Positions 50,349-58,990 of a stretch of DNA of 64,000 bases are shown here, piece after piece. Source of the stretch: Micromonospora echinofusca (GTDB lineage Bacteria > Actinomycetota > Actinomycetes > Mycobacteriales > Micromonosporaceae); NCBI RefSeq assembly GCF_900091445.1, contig NZ_LT607733.1:4429001-4493000 (forward strand). The letters run 5' to 3'. The notes under the pieces are model-generated. The model had not been told where the DNA came from. It saw only the letters and a program-made list of their open reading frames with translations, and made no database searches. The position numbers were made by a program, and so were the translations under genes. Numbering within the stretch: the stretch's first letter is position 1; every line of letters begins with the position of its first letter.

Positions 50349-51308
50349 GTGTCCGACCTGCCCCTGATCCAAGCGGATCGCGCCGCGCCGCCGCTGGCGG
50401 CGGCCGCCACCCCCACGGGTGGCCGCCGCCGGCGCGTACGGCTGCTGTCCCGCACCGACCGCGTGGTCGTCGCGCTCATGGTGGCCGTACCGCTGCTGCT
50501 CGTCGTCGGCCTGGTCTGGCTGCCGGCGGGCGCCACCGTGCTGCTCTCCGGCACCGACTGGGACGGCATCGGCCCGGTCTCCGACATCGAGTGGGTCGGC
50601 GGTCGCAACTACGCCGACGTGGTCCAGAACTATCCGCCGTTCGTGCCGGCCGTGCAGAACAACCTGCTCTGGCTGGCGGCGCTGTTCGCGGTGGCCACCC
50701 CGTTCGGCATGTTCCTGGCCGTCCTGCTCGACAAGGAGCTGCGCGGCACCCGGTTCTACCAGACCGCGCTCTACCTCCCGGTGGTGCTCTCCCTGGCATT
50801 GATCGGCTTCGTCTGGCAGCTGCTCTACTCCCGCGACCAGGGCCTACTCAACGCCGTCCTCGGCACCGGCGTCGACTGGTACGGCGACCCCGACGTCAAC
50901 ATCTGGGCCGTGCTGGTGGCCGCCGGCTGGCGGCACGTCGGCTACATCATGCTGCTCTACCTGGCCGGGCTCAAGGGCGTCGACCCGTCCCTGCGGGAGG
51001 CCGCCGCCGTGGACGGCGCGTCGGAGGGCCGGACGTTCTTCAAGGTGATCTTCCCGGTCCTGCGGCCCATCAACATCATCGTGCTGGTGGTGACGGTGAT
51101 CGAGTCGCTGCGCGCGTTCGACCTGGTCTGGGTCATCAACAAGGGCCGCAACGGCCTGGAACTGCTCTCGGCGCTGGTCACCCAGAACGTCGTGGGCGAG
51201 GCGAGCCGCATCGGCTTCGGCTCCGCACTGGCGACGATCATGCTGGTCGTCTCGCTGCTCTTCATCACCGTCTACCTGGCGACCGTGCTGCGGGAGGGAC
51301 GCCGATGA
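50349..51308 (+). CDS. Sugar ABC permease, MalF-like
   Basis: A 319-residue permease with six predicted helices and the ATPase-docking EAA loop REAAAVDGASEGRTFFKVIFPVLRP. The N-terminus has about 45 cytoplasmic residues rich in Ala/Arg. GTG start with GAGAGGGTGAGG upstream; its stop overlaps the next permease start (ATGA). Forms the membrane channel with the MalG-like protein. Confidence 0.92.
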   Translation: MSDLPLIQADRAAPPLAAAATPTGGRRRRVRLLSRTDRVVVALMVAVPLLLVVGLVWLPAGATVLLSGTDWDGIGPVSDIEWVGGRNYADVVQNYPPFVPAVQNNLLWLAALFAVATPFGMFLAVLLDKELRGTRFYQTALYLPVVLSLALIGFVWQLLYSRDQGLLNAVLGTGVDWYGDPDVNIWAVLVAAGWRHVGYIMLLYLAGLKGVDPSLREAAAVDGASEGRTFFKVIFPVLRPINIIVLVVTVIESLRAFDLVWVINKGRNGLELLSALVTQNVVGEASRIGFGSALATIMLVVSLLFITVYLATVLREGRR

Positions 51309-52216
51309 GCACCGCTACCGTGACCCGGGAAGCCGGCACCGCCCCCGCGCCCCGGCGGCGCCCGCCGCCGCGCCCGGCGCGGATCGTGCTGCACGTCTTC
51401 CTCGCCGCGGTGTCGATCGGTTGGCTCTTCCCGATCCTCTGGGCCGTGCTGACCTCGCTGCGCTCCTACGAGTACACGGCCACCAACGGCTACGTCTCGC
51501 TCGGCGGGTGGACCCTCGACAACTACGTCACCGCCTGGCGGACCGCCGAGTTCGGCAAGCACTTCCTCAACTCCGTCTACATCACCGTGCCGGCGGTGCT
51601 GCTGACCCTCTTCCTCGCCTCCTGCGTGGCGTTCGTCATCGCCCGGTTCAACTGGAAGACCAACATCGTCCTGCTCGGCCTGTTCACCGCCGCGAACCTG
51701 CTGCCCCAGCAGGCCCTGCTCATCCCCCTGTTCCGGCTCTTCACGCAGGTGCCGCTGCCGGCGTTCATGAGCGACTCGGAGGTGCTCTACGACAGCTACT
51801 GGGGGCTGATCCTGGTCAATGTCGCCTTCCAGTGCGGCTTCTGCGTCTTCGTGCTCAGCAACTACATGAAGGCCCTGCCGCACGACCTCTACGAGGCGGC
51901 GATGATCGACGGGGCGAGCGTCTGGCGCCAGTACTGGCAGGTCACCATGCCGCTGTGCCGACCGGCCCTCGCCGCGCTGGCCACCCTGGAGGTGACCTGG
52001 ATCTACAACGAGTTCTTCTGGGCCACCGTGCTCATGCGTACCGGCGACAAGTTCCCGGTGACCAGCTCGCTGAACAACCTGCGTGGCGAGTTCTTCACCG
52101 ACAACAACCTCGTCTCGGCCGGCTCGGTGCTGGTCGCCGTACCGACCCTGGTGGTGTTCTTCCTGTTGCAGAGGCAGTTCGTCCGGGGCCTGACCCTGGG
52201 AGCGTCGAAGGGATGA
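51305..52216 (+). CDS. Sugar ABC permease, MalG-like
   Basis: A 303-residue permease with six helices and EAA loop YEAAMIDGASVWRQYWQVTMPLCRP. Typical C-terminal MalG-type end (PTLVVFFLLQRQFVRGLTLGASKG). Translationally coupled to both neighbours (ATGA overlaps). No ATPase gene follows, so the importer must use an ATPase encoded elsewhere, as known for MsiK in Streptomyces. Confidence 0.92.
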   Translation: MSTATVTREAGTAPAPRRRPPPRPARIVLHVFLAAVSIGWLFPILWAVLTSLRSYEYTATNGYVSLGGWTLDNYVTAWRTAEFGKHFLNSVYITVPAVLLTLFLASCVAFVIARFNWKTNIVLLGLFTAANLLPQQALLIPLFRLFTQVPLPAFMSDSEVLYDSYWGLILVNVAFQCGFCVFVLSNYMKALPHDLYEAAMIDGASVWRQYWQVTMPLCRPALAALATLEVTWIYNEFFWATVLMRTGDKFPVTSSLNNLRGEFFTDNNLVSAGSVLVAVPTLVVFFLLQRQFVRGLTLGASKG

Positions 52217-54351
52217 GCGTCGTCCACCTGCGGCGTGCCCGGACCAGCCTGGTGCTCGACGCGCGCGGCCCGGGGCTGCCCCGCCTCGCGCACTGGGGCG
52301 CCGACCTCGGCCCGGTCCCGGCCGACGACCTGCCCGCCCTGCTCGCCACGACCGTCGCGCCGGTCGTACCGAGCAGCTTCGACGCGCCGACGGTGCTGAC
52401 CCTGCTGCCCGAGGCGTCGGCCGGCTGGGGCGGCCGCCCGGCGTTGGCCGGGCACCGCGAGCGCCGGGACTGGGCCACCGCCTTCCGGCTCGACGGCGTC
52501 GACGTGGCCGACGACGGCAGCGGTCCCGCCCGGGTCACCGTACGGGCGGCCGACGCCGCCGCCGGGCTGTCGCTGACCGTCGAGCTCACGCTCGACGCGA
52601 CCGGGCTGGTGCTGCTGCGCCACCGGCTGCGCAACACCGGCGACCACCCGTACGAGCTGCGGGAGCTGACGCCGGTCCTGCCGGTGCCGGCGGTCGCCAC
52701 CGAACTGCTCGACCTGACCGGCCGGTGGTGCCGGGAACGGTCCCCGCAGCGGCACCCCTGGCCGATGGGCACCTGGGTACGCGAGGGCCGGCACGGCCGC
52801 ACCGGGCACGACGCGACCCTGCTGCTGGTCGCCGGTACGGCGGGGTTCGGATTCGGCCACGGCGAGGTGTGGGCCGTGCACACCGCGTGGAGCGGCGACC
52901 ACGTCACCTTCGCCGAGCGGCGGCCGACGGGCGAGTCGGTCCTCGGCGGCGGCGAGCTGCTCGCCCCCGGCGAGGTGGTGCTCGACCCTGGCGGGGAGTA
53001 CGCCACTCCCCTGCTGTACGCCGCCTTCTCCGCCGCCGGGCTGGACGGGATCAGCGACGTCCTGCACACCCACCTGCGTGCCCGCCCGCAGCACCCGGCC
53101 ACGCCCCGCCCGGTCACCCTCAACGTCTGGGAGGCCGTCTACTTCGACCACAACCTGGAGCGGCTGCGCGCGCTGGCCGACCACGCCGCCGAGGTCGGGG
53201 TGGAACGCTTCGTGCTCGACGACGGGTGGTTCCGGGGGCGCCGCCACGACCGCGCCGGCCTCGGCGACTGGTACGTCGACGAGACCGTGTGGCCCGACGG
53301 CCTGCACCCGATCGTCGACCACGTACGCGGGCGCGGGATGCAGTTCGGCCTCTGGGTCGAACCGGAGATGGTCAACCCGGACTCCGAGCTGTTCCGCGCC
53401 CACCCCGGGTGGGTGCTGTCGACGCCCGGCCGGATGCCGCCGACGTGGCGGCACCAGCAGGTGCTCGACCTGGCCCACCCGCCCGCGTACGCCCACCTGC
53501 TGGAGCGGCTCGACGCGCTGCTCACCGCGTACCCCGGCATCGACTACCTCAAGTGGGACCACAACCGGGACCTGACCGAGGCCGGCCACCAGGGCCGCCC
53601 GGGGGTGCACGGACAGACCCTCGCGGCCTACCGGCTCCTCGACGAGCTGCGCCGCCGCCACCCGCGGGTGGAAATCGAGAGCTGCGCGTCCGGCGGCGCG
53701 CGGGTGGACCTGGAGATCCTGCGGCGCACCGACCGGGTCTGGGCCAGCGACTGCAACGACGCCCTGGAACGGCTGGCCATCCAGCGCTGGACGGGGCTGC
53801 TGCTCCCGCCCGAGCTGGTCGGCAGCCACATCGGGCCGGAGCGCTCGCACACCACCCACCGCGTGCACGACCTGGGTTTCCGCGCCGCGACCGCGCTCTT
53901 CGGCCACCACGGCATCGAGTGGGACATCGGGGCGATCGACGCGGGGCGGCGCCGCGAGCTGGCCGGCTGGGTCGCGCTGCACAAGCGGCTGCGCCCGCTG
54001 CTGCACGCCGGGCGGGTGGTCCGGGTCGACCACCCGGACCCGGCCGTCTGGGCGCACGGCGTGGTCGCCCACGACGGCTCCCACGCGGTGTACGCCGTAG
54101 CCCGGCTGGCCACCTCGGTGGCCCAGACGCCCGGGCCGGTCCGGCTTCCCGGCCTCGGCCCCCGCCGCCGGTACGCGGTGCGGCCCGTCACCGGCGTGCC
54201 GGAACCCGCGACCCTCGAACTGACCGGGCCGGGTTGGCTGGCCGACGGCGGCGTGACGCTCGGCGGCGCGGTGCTGGCGACCGTCGGGCTCCAGATGCCC
54301 GCGCTGCATCCCGAGCAGACCGTGCTGCTGGAGGTCACCGCCGTCGACTGA
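52213..54351 (+). CDS. GH36 alpha-galactosidase
   Basis: A 712-residue cytoplasmic glycosidase of family GH36. After the N-terminal beta-supersandwich, the barrel shows VERFVLDDGWFRGRR, GLWVEPEMVNPDSEL, nucleophile Asp449 in YLKWDHNRDL, ESCASGGARVD, and acid/base Asp513 in WASDCNDALERL. It removes alpha-1,6-galactosyl groups from oligosaccharides such as galactomannan fragments or raffinose-type sugars. No signal peptide, so it acts after import. ATGA overlap with the upstream permease. Confidence 0.93.
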   Translation: MSVVHLRRARTSLVLDARGPGLPRLAHWGADLGPVPADDLPALLATTVAPVVPSSFDAPTVLTLLPEASAGWGGRPALAGHRERRDWATAFRLDGVDVADDGSGPARVTVRAADAAAGLSLTVELTLDATGLVLLRHRLRNTGDHPYELRELTPVLPVPAVATELLDLTGRWCRERSPQRHPWPMGTWVREGRHGRTGHDATLLLVAGTAGFGFGHGEVWAVHTAWSGDHVTFAERRPTGESVLGGGELLAPGEVVLDPGGEYATPLLYAAFSAAGLDGISDVLHTHLRARPQHPATPRPVTLNVWEAVYFDHNLERLRALADHAAEVGVERFVLDDGWFRGRRHDRAGLGDWYVDETVWPDGLHPIVDHVRGRGMQFGLWVEPEMVNPDSELFRAHPGWVLSTPGRMPPTWRHQQVLDLAHPPAYAHLLERLDALLTAYPGIDYLKWDHNRDLTEAGHQGRPGVHGQTLAAYRLLDELRRRHPRVEIESCASGGARVDLEILRRTDRVWASDCNDALERLAIQRWTGLLLPPELVGSHIGPERSHTTHRVHDLGFRAATALFGHHGIEWDIGAIDAGRRRELAGWVALHKRLRPLLHAGRVVRVDHPDPAVWAHGVVAHDGSHAVYAVARLATSVAQTPGPVRLPGLGPRRRYAVRPVTGVPEPATLELTGPGWLADGGVTLGGAVLATVGLQMPALHPEQTVLLEVTAVD

Positions 54352-54363
54352 GCGTATCGCCCC

Positions 54364-54443
54364 TGTCGAGCTGCCCGTACAGACGGGGCAGGATGTTCCG
54401 GGTCCGCGGCGGCGGCCGGTCCCACGGACGGGGCAGCTCGACA
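54364..54443. repeat. 13-bp inverted repeat enclosing 54 bp
   Basis: TGTCGAGCTGCCC (54364-54376) and its exact complement (54431-54443) frame a G+C-rich segment just after the alpha-galactosidase gene. Possible extended terminator or small mobile remnant. Confidence 0.6.
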
Positions 54444-54462
54444 GCGCGCACGGCAACGCCCG

Positions 54463-54496
54463 CCGGTGGCCGGGCCCGCGCGGGCCCGGCCACCGG
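54463..54496. terminator. 34-bp perfect palindrome, bidirectional terminator
   Basis: CCGGTGGCCGGGCCCG, central CG, then the exact complement, located between the convergent alpha-galactosidase and mannanase genes and 15 bp after the mannanase stop codon. Confidence 0.75.
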
Positions 54497-54510
54497 TGGT
54501 ACGCCGGATC

Positions 54511-55884
54511 TCAGCTCGCGGTGCAGGTCACCGCGGGCGTGGCGTTGGTGCCGTTCCAGCTGGCGATGAAGCCGAAGCTGGTGCTGGCGCCGGCGCCCAG
54601 CCGGCCGTTCCAGTCGGCGTTGCGGGCCGTGACGGTCGCCCCGCTGCTGCTCAGGACGGTGCTCCAGGACTGGCTGACGGTCTGGCCTCCTGCGAACGTC
54701 CACCTCGTCGTCCAGCCGGTGATCGCGGCCGAGCCGGCGGTCACCTTCACCTCACCCTGGAAGCCGCCCTGCCACTGGTTGGTCACCGTGTACGTCGCCG
54801 TGCAGCCGCCCGGCGGCGGGGTGGACGGCGGCGGGGTCGTGGGCGGCGGGGTGGTGGGCGGGGGCGTCGTCGGCGGCGGGGAGGTCGGCGGCGGGGTGCT
54901 GCCGTAGACCGTCGCCTCCTTCGCGGTGGCCTTGATCCCGTTCGCCCCGTTGAAGATGCGCTGGCCCCACGTGGTCAGGGCGGCGGGGTTGAAGCTGGTG
55001 ACCATGTCGAGGTACTCGACGCCGCCGCCGTTGCCGCTCCACGACCAGCCCAGGTAGCCGATCCCGTTGGCCTGGGAGTAGGAGAGGATGGTGTCCTCGT
55101 CGGGGTTGCCGTCGGAGTGGTCGAAGCCGAACTCGCCGACCACGATCGGCAGCTTGGCGGCGCGGAACCGGCCGAGGTAGTCGCTGATCTCGGCGGCGGT
55201 GTCGAAGACGCCGTACATGTGGATGGAGAAGACGGTGTTCTTCTGCGGGTCCGCCGCGAAGACCGACGCGGCGTTGTCGCGCATGGTGAACGACCAGTCC
55301 TGGCCCCAGTTGGGGGCGTCGACCATGATGGTGTGCGTCAGGCCGCCCGCCCGCAGCCGCTTGATCGCGTTGGCGGTGTCGGTCGCCCAGGTGCCGTAGC
55401 CCTGGTTGCCGTACGGCTCGTTGCCGATGTTGACGATGACGTACTTCTCCTGGCCGGCGAGGGCGCTGGAGACGCTGAGCCAGTAGTCGGCCGCCTGGTC
55501 CAGGGTGGCCGCCCCGCTCTGCTCGCCGTAGCCGGTGGTGTCGTGCACCTCCAGCACGCAGATCAGCCGGTTGGCCTTGCACAGCGAGATGACGTTGGCG
55601 ACGTCGGCGGTGTCGTTCTTCGCCCACCGCTGGCCGCTGGCCAGCACCACGCGCACCGTGTTCGCCCCGAGCGCCTTGATGTTGGCGAAGGAGCTGGTCT
55701 GCTGCTGGTACCAGGTGTGCGCGTGGTTGACGCCGCGCATGACGAACTCGCTGCCGTTGGCGTCGTAGAGCTTGCCGTCGGCGACGGAGAAGCCGGTGGC
55801 GGCCCGCGCGGGCTGGCCGAACGCCAGTACGGCGACCAGCAACGCGAGCAGGGCCGCACCGGCGGCGGAGAGTCTCTTCTTCAT
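54511..55884 (-). CDS. Secreted GH5 beta-mannanase with CBM2
   Basis: A 457-residue exoenzyme. A Sec signal (cleavage after QPARA, residue 28) is followed by a GH5 catalytic domain (about 30-330) with acid/base Glu156 in IGNEPYG and nucleophile Glu251 in VVGEFGFDHSDGN. The start FSVADGKLYDANGSEFVMRGVNHAHTWY is typical of subfamily 8 mannanases. A repeated TTPPP linker (331-360) leads to a cellulose-binding CBM2 (361-457, two terminal cysteines). ATG with GAGGAAGG upstream is preferred over one ten codons earlier. It would cut mannan chains outside the cell. Confidence 0.9.
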   Translation of the reverse strand: MKKRLSAAGAALLALLVAVLAFGQPARAATGFSVADGKLYDANGSEFVMRGVNHAHTWYQQQTSSFANIKALGANTVRVVLASGQRWAKNDTADVANVISLCKANRLICVLEVHDTTGYGEQSGAATLDQAADYWLSVSSALAGQEKYVIVNIGNEPYGNQGYGTWATDTANAIKRLRAGGLTHTIMVDAPNWGQDWSFTMRDNAASVFAADPQKNTVFSIHMYGVFDTAAEISDYLGRFRAAKLPIVVGEFGFDHSDGNPDEDTILSYSQANGIGYLGWSWSGNGGGVEYLDMVTSFNPAALTTWGQRIFNGANGIKATAKEATVYGSTPPPTSPPPTTPPPTTPPPTTPPPSTPPPGGCTATYTVTNQWQGGFQGEVKVTAGSAAITGWTTRWTFAGGQTVSQSWSTVLSSSGATVTARNADWNGRLGAGASTSFGFIASWNGTNATPAVTCTAS

Positions 55885-56123
55885 GGCCTTCCTCAGAGGG
55901 AGGACCCCCACTGCCCAGGTGGGGGTGGGACGTCACAGGGGATGGCGGCTGCAGCCCGGCAGCCGCCGCCCGGCTCCCGGCGGCGCAGGGATCAGCGTAG
56001 GCGGGTCGGGCCGGTCACGCAATGAACCGGTTAAGCAGCGGTCGGTCGACACCGGACGCGGGGGTTGACCGGGGTTGGCCGGGGTACCCGGGGATGATCC
56101 GCCCAGGTCGGAAGGAGACATCC

Positions 56124-57086
56124 ATGGTCAACGTCGGCTACACCCTGATGTGCGAGCAGGCCGGTCCGAAGCAACTGGTCGACTACGCGGTACGGGCGGA
56201 GGCGGCCGGCTTCGACCAGCTCGTCATCTCCGACCACTACTACCCCTGGCTGGACTCCCAGGGCCACTCCCCGTACGCCTGGTCGGTGCTCGGCGCGGTC
56301 GCGCACGCCACCAGCCGCGCGGAGCTGATGTCCTTCGTCACCTGCCCGATCCGCCGCTACCACCCGGCGGTCTTGGCGCAGAAGGCCAGCACGGTCGGGG
56401 TGCTCTCCGACGGCCGGTTCACCCTCGGCCTGGGCGCGGGCGAGAACCTCAACGAGCACGTCGTCGGCGGCTGGCCGCACGTGCAGCAGCGGCACGAGAT
56501 GTTCGAGGAGGCGCTCCAGATCATCCGACCGCTGCTGAACGGGGAGACGCTGACCTTCTCGGGCAACCACTACGACGTGCCCGACGCCTACGTGTGGGAC
56601 CGGCCGGCCCGGCCGGTGCCGATGGCCGTCGCCGCCTCCGGCCGCCAGTCGGTCACCCTCGCCGCCGAGTACGGCAACGGCCTCGTCGCGACCGAGCCGG
56701 ACCCGCACATCATCGAGATGTACGACGAGGCCGGCGGCGCCGGGCAGCCCCGCTACGGCCAGGTGGCCATCTGCTACGGCCCGGACGAGGCGGAGTGCCG
56801 CAAGATCGTGCACGACCAGTTCCGCTGGTTCGGGATGGGCTGGAAGGTCAACGCGGACCTGCCCGGGCCGGAGTCGTTCGCCGCCGCCACGCAGTTCGTC
56901 CGCGAGGAGGACGTGGCCGAGGGGATCTCCTGCGGGCCCGACCTGGACCGGCACGTCGAGGCGTTCCGCAAGTTCGTCGACGCCGGCTTCACCCACGTGG
57001 CGATCGTGCAGGTGGGCGGCGAGACGCAGCCGATGTTCCTGGACTGGGCGCAGGAGCAGCTCCTGCCGAGGCTGCGCGAGCTGTGA
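56124..57086 (+). CDS. F420-dependent LLM-class oxidoreductase (TIGR03557-like)
   Basis: A 320-residue luciferase-like TIM-barrel protein: VGYTLMCEQAGPKQLVDYAVRAEAAGFDQLVISDHYYPW, FVTCPIRRYHPAVLAQKASTVGVLSDGRFTLGLGAGENLNEHVVG, PVPMAVAASGRQSVTLAAEYGNGLV. It matches the F420-dependent glucose-6-phosphate-dehydrogenase-related group (TIGR03557), whose substrates are mostly unknown. GGAAGGAG lies before the ATG. Its stop overlaps the start of the alpha/beta hydrolase gene. Confidence 0.9.
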   Translation: MVNVGYTLMCEQAGPKQLVDYAVRAEAAGFDQLVISDHYYPWLDSQGHSPYAWSVLGAVAHATSRAELMSFVTCPIRRYHPAVLAQKASTVGVLSDGRFTLGLGAGENLNEHVVGGWPHVQQRHEMFEEALQIIRPLLNGETLTFSGNHYDVPDAYVWDRPARPVPMAVAASGRQSVTLAAEYGNGLVATEPDPHIIEMYDEAGGAGQPRYGQVAICYGPDEAECRKIVHDQFRWFGMGWKVNADLPGPESFAAATQFVREEDVAEGISCGPDLDRHVEAFRKFVDAGFTHVAIVQVGGETQPMFLDWAQEQLLPRLREL

Positions 57087-57940
57087 GGACCACACCGGCC
57101 CGGCGGCCCCGGGTGAGCCCGCCGGGCCGGTTCGGTCCGGCGGAGCTGCGCGTCGCGCTGGCCGCCCCGAGACCGGCCGCCGGGCTGACCAGCGAGTGGC
57201 GGCTGGTCGACGGGCTGCGTACGCACACCCGCCGCGCGGGCGACCCCGGCACCGCCACCACCCCGGTCGTGCTGGTGCACGGGCTGGCCGTGTCCCACCG
57301 CTACCTGACCCCGCTAGCCCTGGCGCTGGCCGACACCCATCCGGTGTACGTGCCCGACCTGCCCGGCTTCGGGCTGACCGAGCGCCCCGGCCGCGCGTAC
57401 GACGTGCGCGAGCACGCCGCCCACCTGGCCGCCTGGCTGGCCGCGTACCGGATGCCGCCCGTCTGCCTGCTCGGGCACTCGTTCGGCGCGGAGGTCGTCG
57501 CGGCGCTGGCCGCCCGGCACCCCGACGCGGTCGCAGCGGTGGTGCTCGCCGGCCCGACCAGCGACCCGGCCGCCCGGTCCCGGCGGGCGCAGTTCGGACG
57601 CTGGCTGGTGGACACCCTGCGGGAGGCGCCGTTGCAGGCGCCGATCCTGCTGCGGGACGTCGTCGACGCCCGCCCCTGGCGGGTGCACGCGACGCTGTCG
57701 CACTCGGTACGCAACGGCATCGAGGCGGACCTCGTCCGCATCGCCGCACCCACCCTGGTGGTCGCCGGCTCCCGGGACCCGATCGTGCCGCCGTCCTGGC
57801 GTACGCAGGTGGGCCGGCTGGTGCCGCACGCCCGTACGGCCACCGTGCCGGGTGCCGCGCACAACGTCGCCACCACCGCGCCGACGCAGCTCGCCGACGC
57901 GGTGCGCGCCCTTCTCGCCCCCTCGCTGACGAACAGGTGA
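57083..57940 (+). CDS. Alpha/beta hydrolase (serine type)
   Basis: A 285-residue hydrolase: LVHGLAVSHRYL oxyanion region, nucleophile serine in LLGHSFGAEVV, acid in AGSRDPIVPP and catalytic His in PGAAHNVATT. The first 45 residues are basic and Pro-rich. GTG start overlaps the F420 enzyme's stop (GTGA), so the two are co-translated and probably act in one pathway. Substrate unknown. Confidence 0.87.
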   Translation: MRTTPARRPRVSPPGRFGPAELRVALAAPRPAAGLTSEWRLVDGLRTHTRRAGDPGTATTPVVLVHGLAVSHRYLTPLALALADTHPVYVPDLPGFGLTERPGRAYDVREHAAHLAAWLAAYRMPPVCLLGHSFGAEVVAALAARHPDAVAAVVLAGPTSDPAARSRRAQFGRWLVDTLREAPLQAPILLRDVVDARPWRVHATLSHSVRNGIEADLVRIAAPTLVVAGSRDPIVPPSWRTQVGRLVPHARTATVPGAAHNVATTAPTQLADAVRALLAPSLTNR

Positions 57941-57944
57941 TCAC

Positions 57945-58064
57945 ATGCGTATCGGCAACACGGAGATCCGGCCGGCCGGCGGCGGCCTCGGCTGCCTGCT
58001 GATGATCCTCTTCTCGATCGTCGCGTCGGTCGTCCTGACCGTCCTGCTCAACCTGCTCCTGTAA
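57945..58064 (+). CDS. 39-residue single-helix membrane peptide (hypothetical)
   Basis: Begins four bases after the upstream stop. A short polar head (MRIGNTEIRPAGGGLGC) is followed by one hydrophobic helix to the C-terminus. The ribosome site would lie in the preceding gene (AACAGGTGATC). Small single-helix proteins of this form are common in actinomycetes. Function unknown; third gene of the F420-enzyme operon. Confidence 0.65.
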   Translation: MRIGNTEIRPAGGGLGCLLMILFSIVASVVLTVLLNLLL

Positions 58065-58102
58065 GCCCGCCCTGCTCGCGCTCCCGCTCCGCTCGCGCTC
58101 CG

Positions 58103-58154
58103 GAGATCTTGGTACGGGAGTGCCCCTGGAGGGGCCGTTCCGCGCCAAGATCTC
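58103..58154. repeat. Palindromic intergenic element
   Basis: GAGATCTTGG and its exact complement frame an inner GCCCCT-GG-AGGGGC hairpin, giving a cruciform-like nested structure. It sits between convergent genes and could terminate both. The GAGATCTTGG core is the kind of unit expected to recur elsewhere in the genome. Confidence 0.65.
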
Positions 58155-58187
58155 GCCCGGGCACCGCTCAAGGGGCGGCGTGGGCGG

Positions 58188-58928
58188 TCAGCCGCGCAGG
58201 CCCAGGGCCGCCAACACCTCACGGGTCGCCTGGCGGACCGGGTCCACGACGGCGCGGCGCACCCGACGCACGGCCGGCGACACCGTCGCCCGCCACGCGG
58301 CGGCCACCGCCCGGCCCACCGGGCGGACGGCGTTCCGCCACAGCCAGCCCGCCGCCAGCACGAAGGGCCGCAGCGTGAGCGCGTAGCACCACCACAGCAG
58401 CCGGCCGGCGGCCCACCAGGCCCAGGCGAGCGCGTGCAGCAGCACCCGGCCCGCCGCCGCCAGCCAACGGCGGACCGCCGCGAGCCCGGCCAGGAGCAGG
58501 CGTCCGAGCGGGGCGAGCACGCGGCCCAGCCAGCGCAGCGGCGCCCAGATCAGGTGGTACGCCAGCCAGGCCAGCGGCACCCACACCACCGTCCGGGCCA
58601 GCCACGCCAGCCCGCGCCCCAACCAGACCAGCGGCACCCAGACCAGCGTCCGGAACAGCCAGCCCAGGCCACGGCCGAGCCACACCAGCGGCACCCACAG
58701 CAGCATCCGCAGCAGCCAGCCCAGCGGGCGCAGCAGCCAGCGGTCCAGGAACCGGCCGACCGGCGCGAGCAGCCAGCGGTGCAGCCAGCCGCCGACGGCG
58801 GCGACCAGTTCCCAGATCAACCGCAGCGGCACCACCACGACCAGCGCGATTCCCCGGGCGACGGCGACCAGCAACGGAGCGGGTGGCGACCCGGTGTGCC
58901 CCGGCTCCGGACTCGGCGAGTCGATCAC
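58188..58928 (-). CDS. Trp/Leu/Arg-rich protein with 19-residue tandem repeats
   Basis: A 246-residue protein dominated by Trp, Leu, Val and Arg. From residue 78 a unit of 19 residues, WVPLVWLGRGLGWLFRTLV, repeats nearly exactly (78-96, 97-115, then diverging copies). Flanking regions use similar Trp-Leu-Arg patterns. The pattern predicts successive amphipathic helices lying in or along the membrane. No family recognised. GTG start with weak ribosome site. The opposite strand is open too but encodes a Gln/Pro/His-rich shadow. Confidence 0.7.
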   Translation of the reverse strand: MIDSPSPEPGHTGSPPAPLLVAVARGIALVVVVPLRLIWELVAAVGGWLHRWLLAPVGRFLDRWLLRPLGWLLRMLLWVPLVWLGRGLGWLFRTLVWVPLVWLGRGLAWLARTVVWVPLAWLAYHLIWAPLRWLGRVLAPLGRLLLAGLAAVRRWLAAAGRVLLHALAWAWWAAGRLLWWCYALTLRPFVLAAGWLWRNAVRPVGRAVAAAWRATVSPAVRRVRRAVVDPVRQATREVLAALGLRG

Positions 58929-58990
58929 CAGCTCACGGTAGTCCGCACCGGCAATGCGCCGCCGTCGCGGCCCTCGGGACGGCCAGGTGG

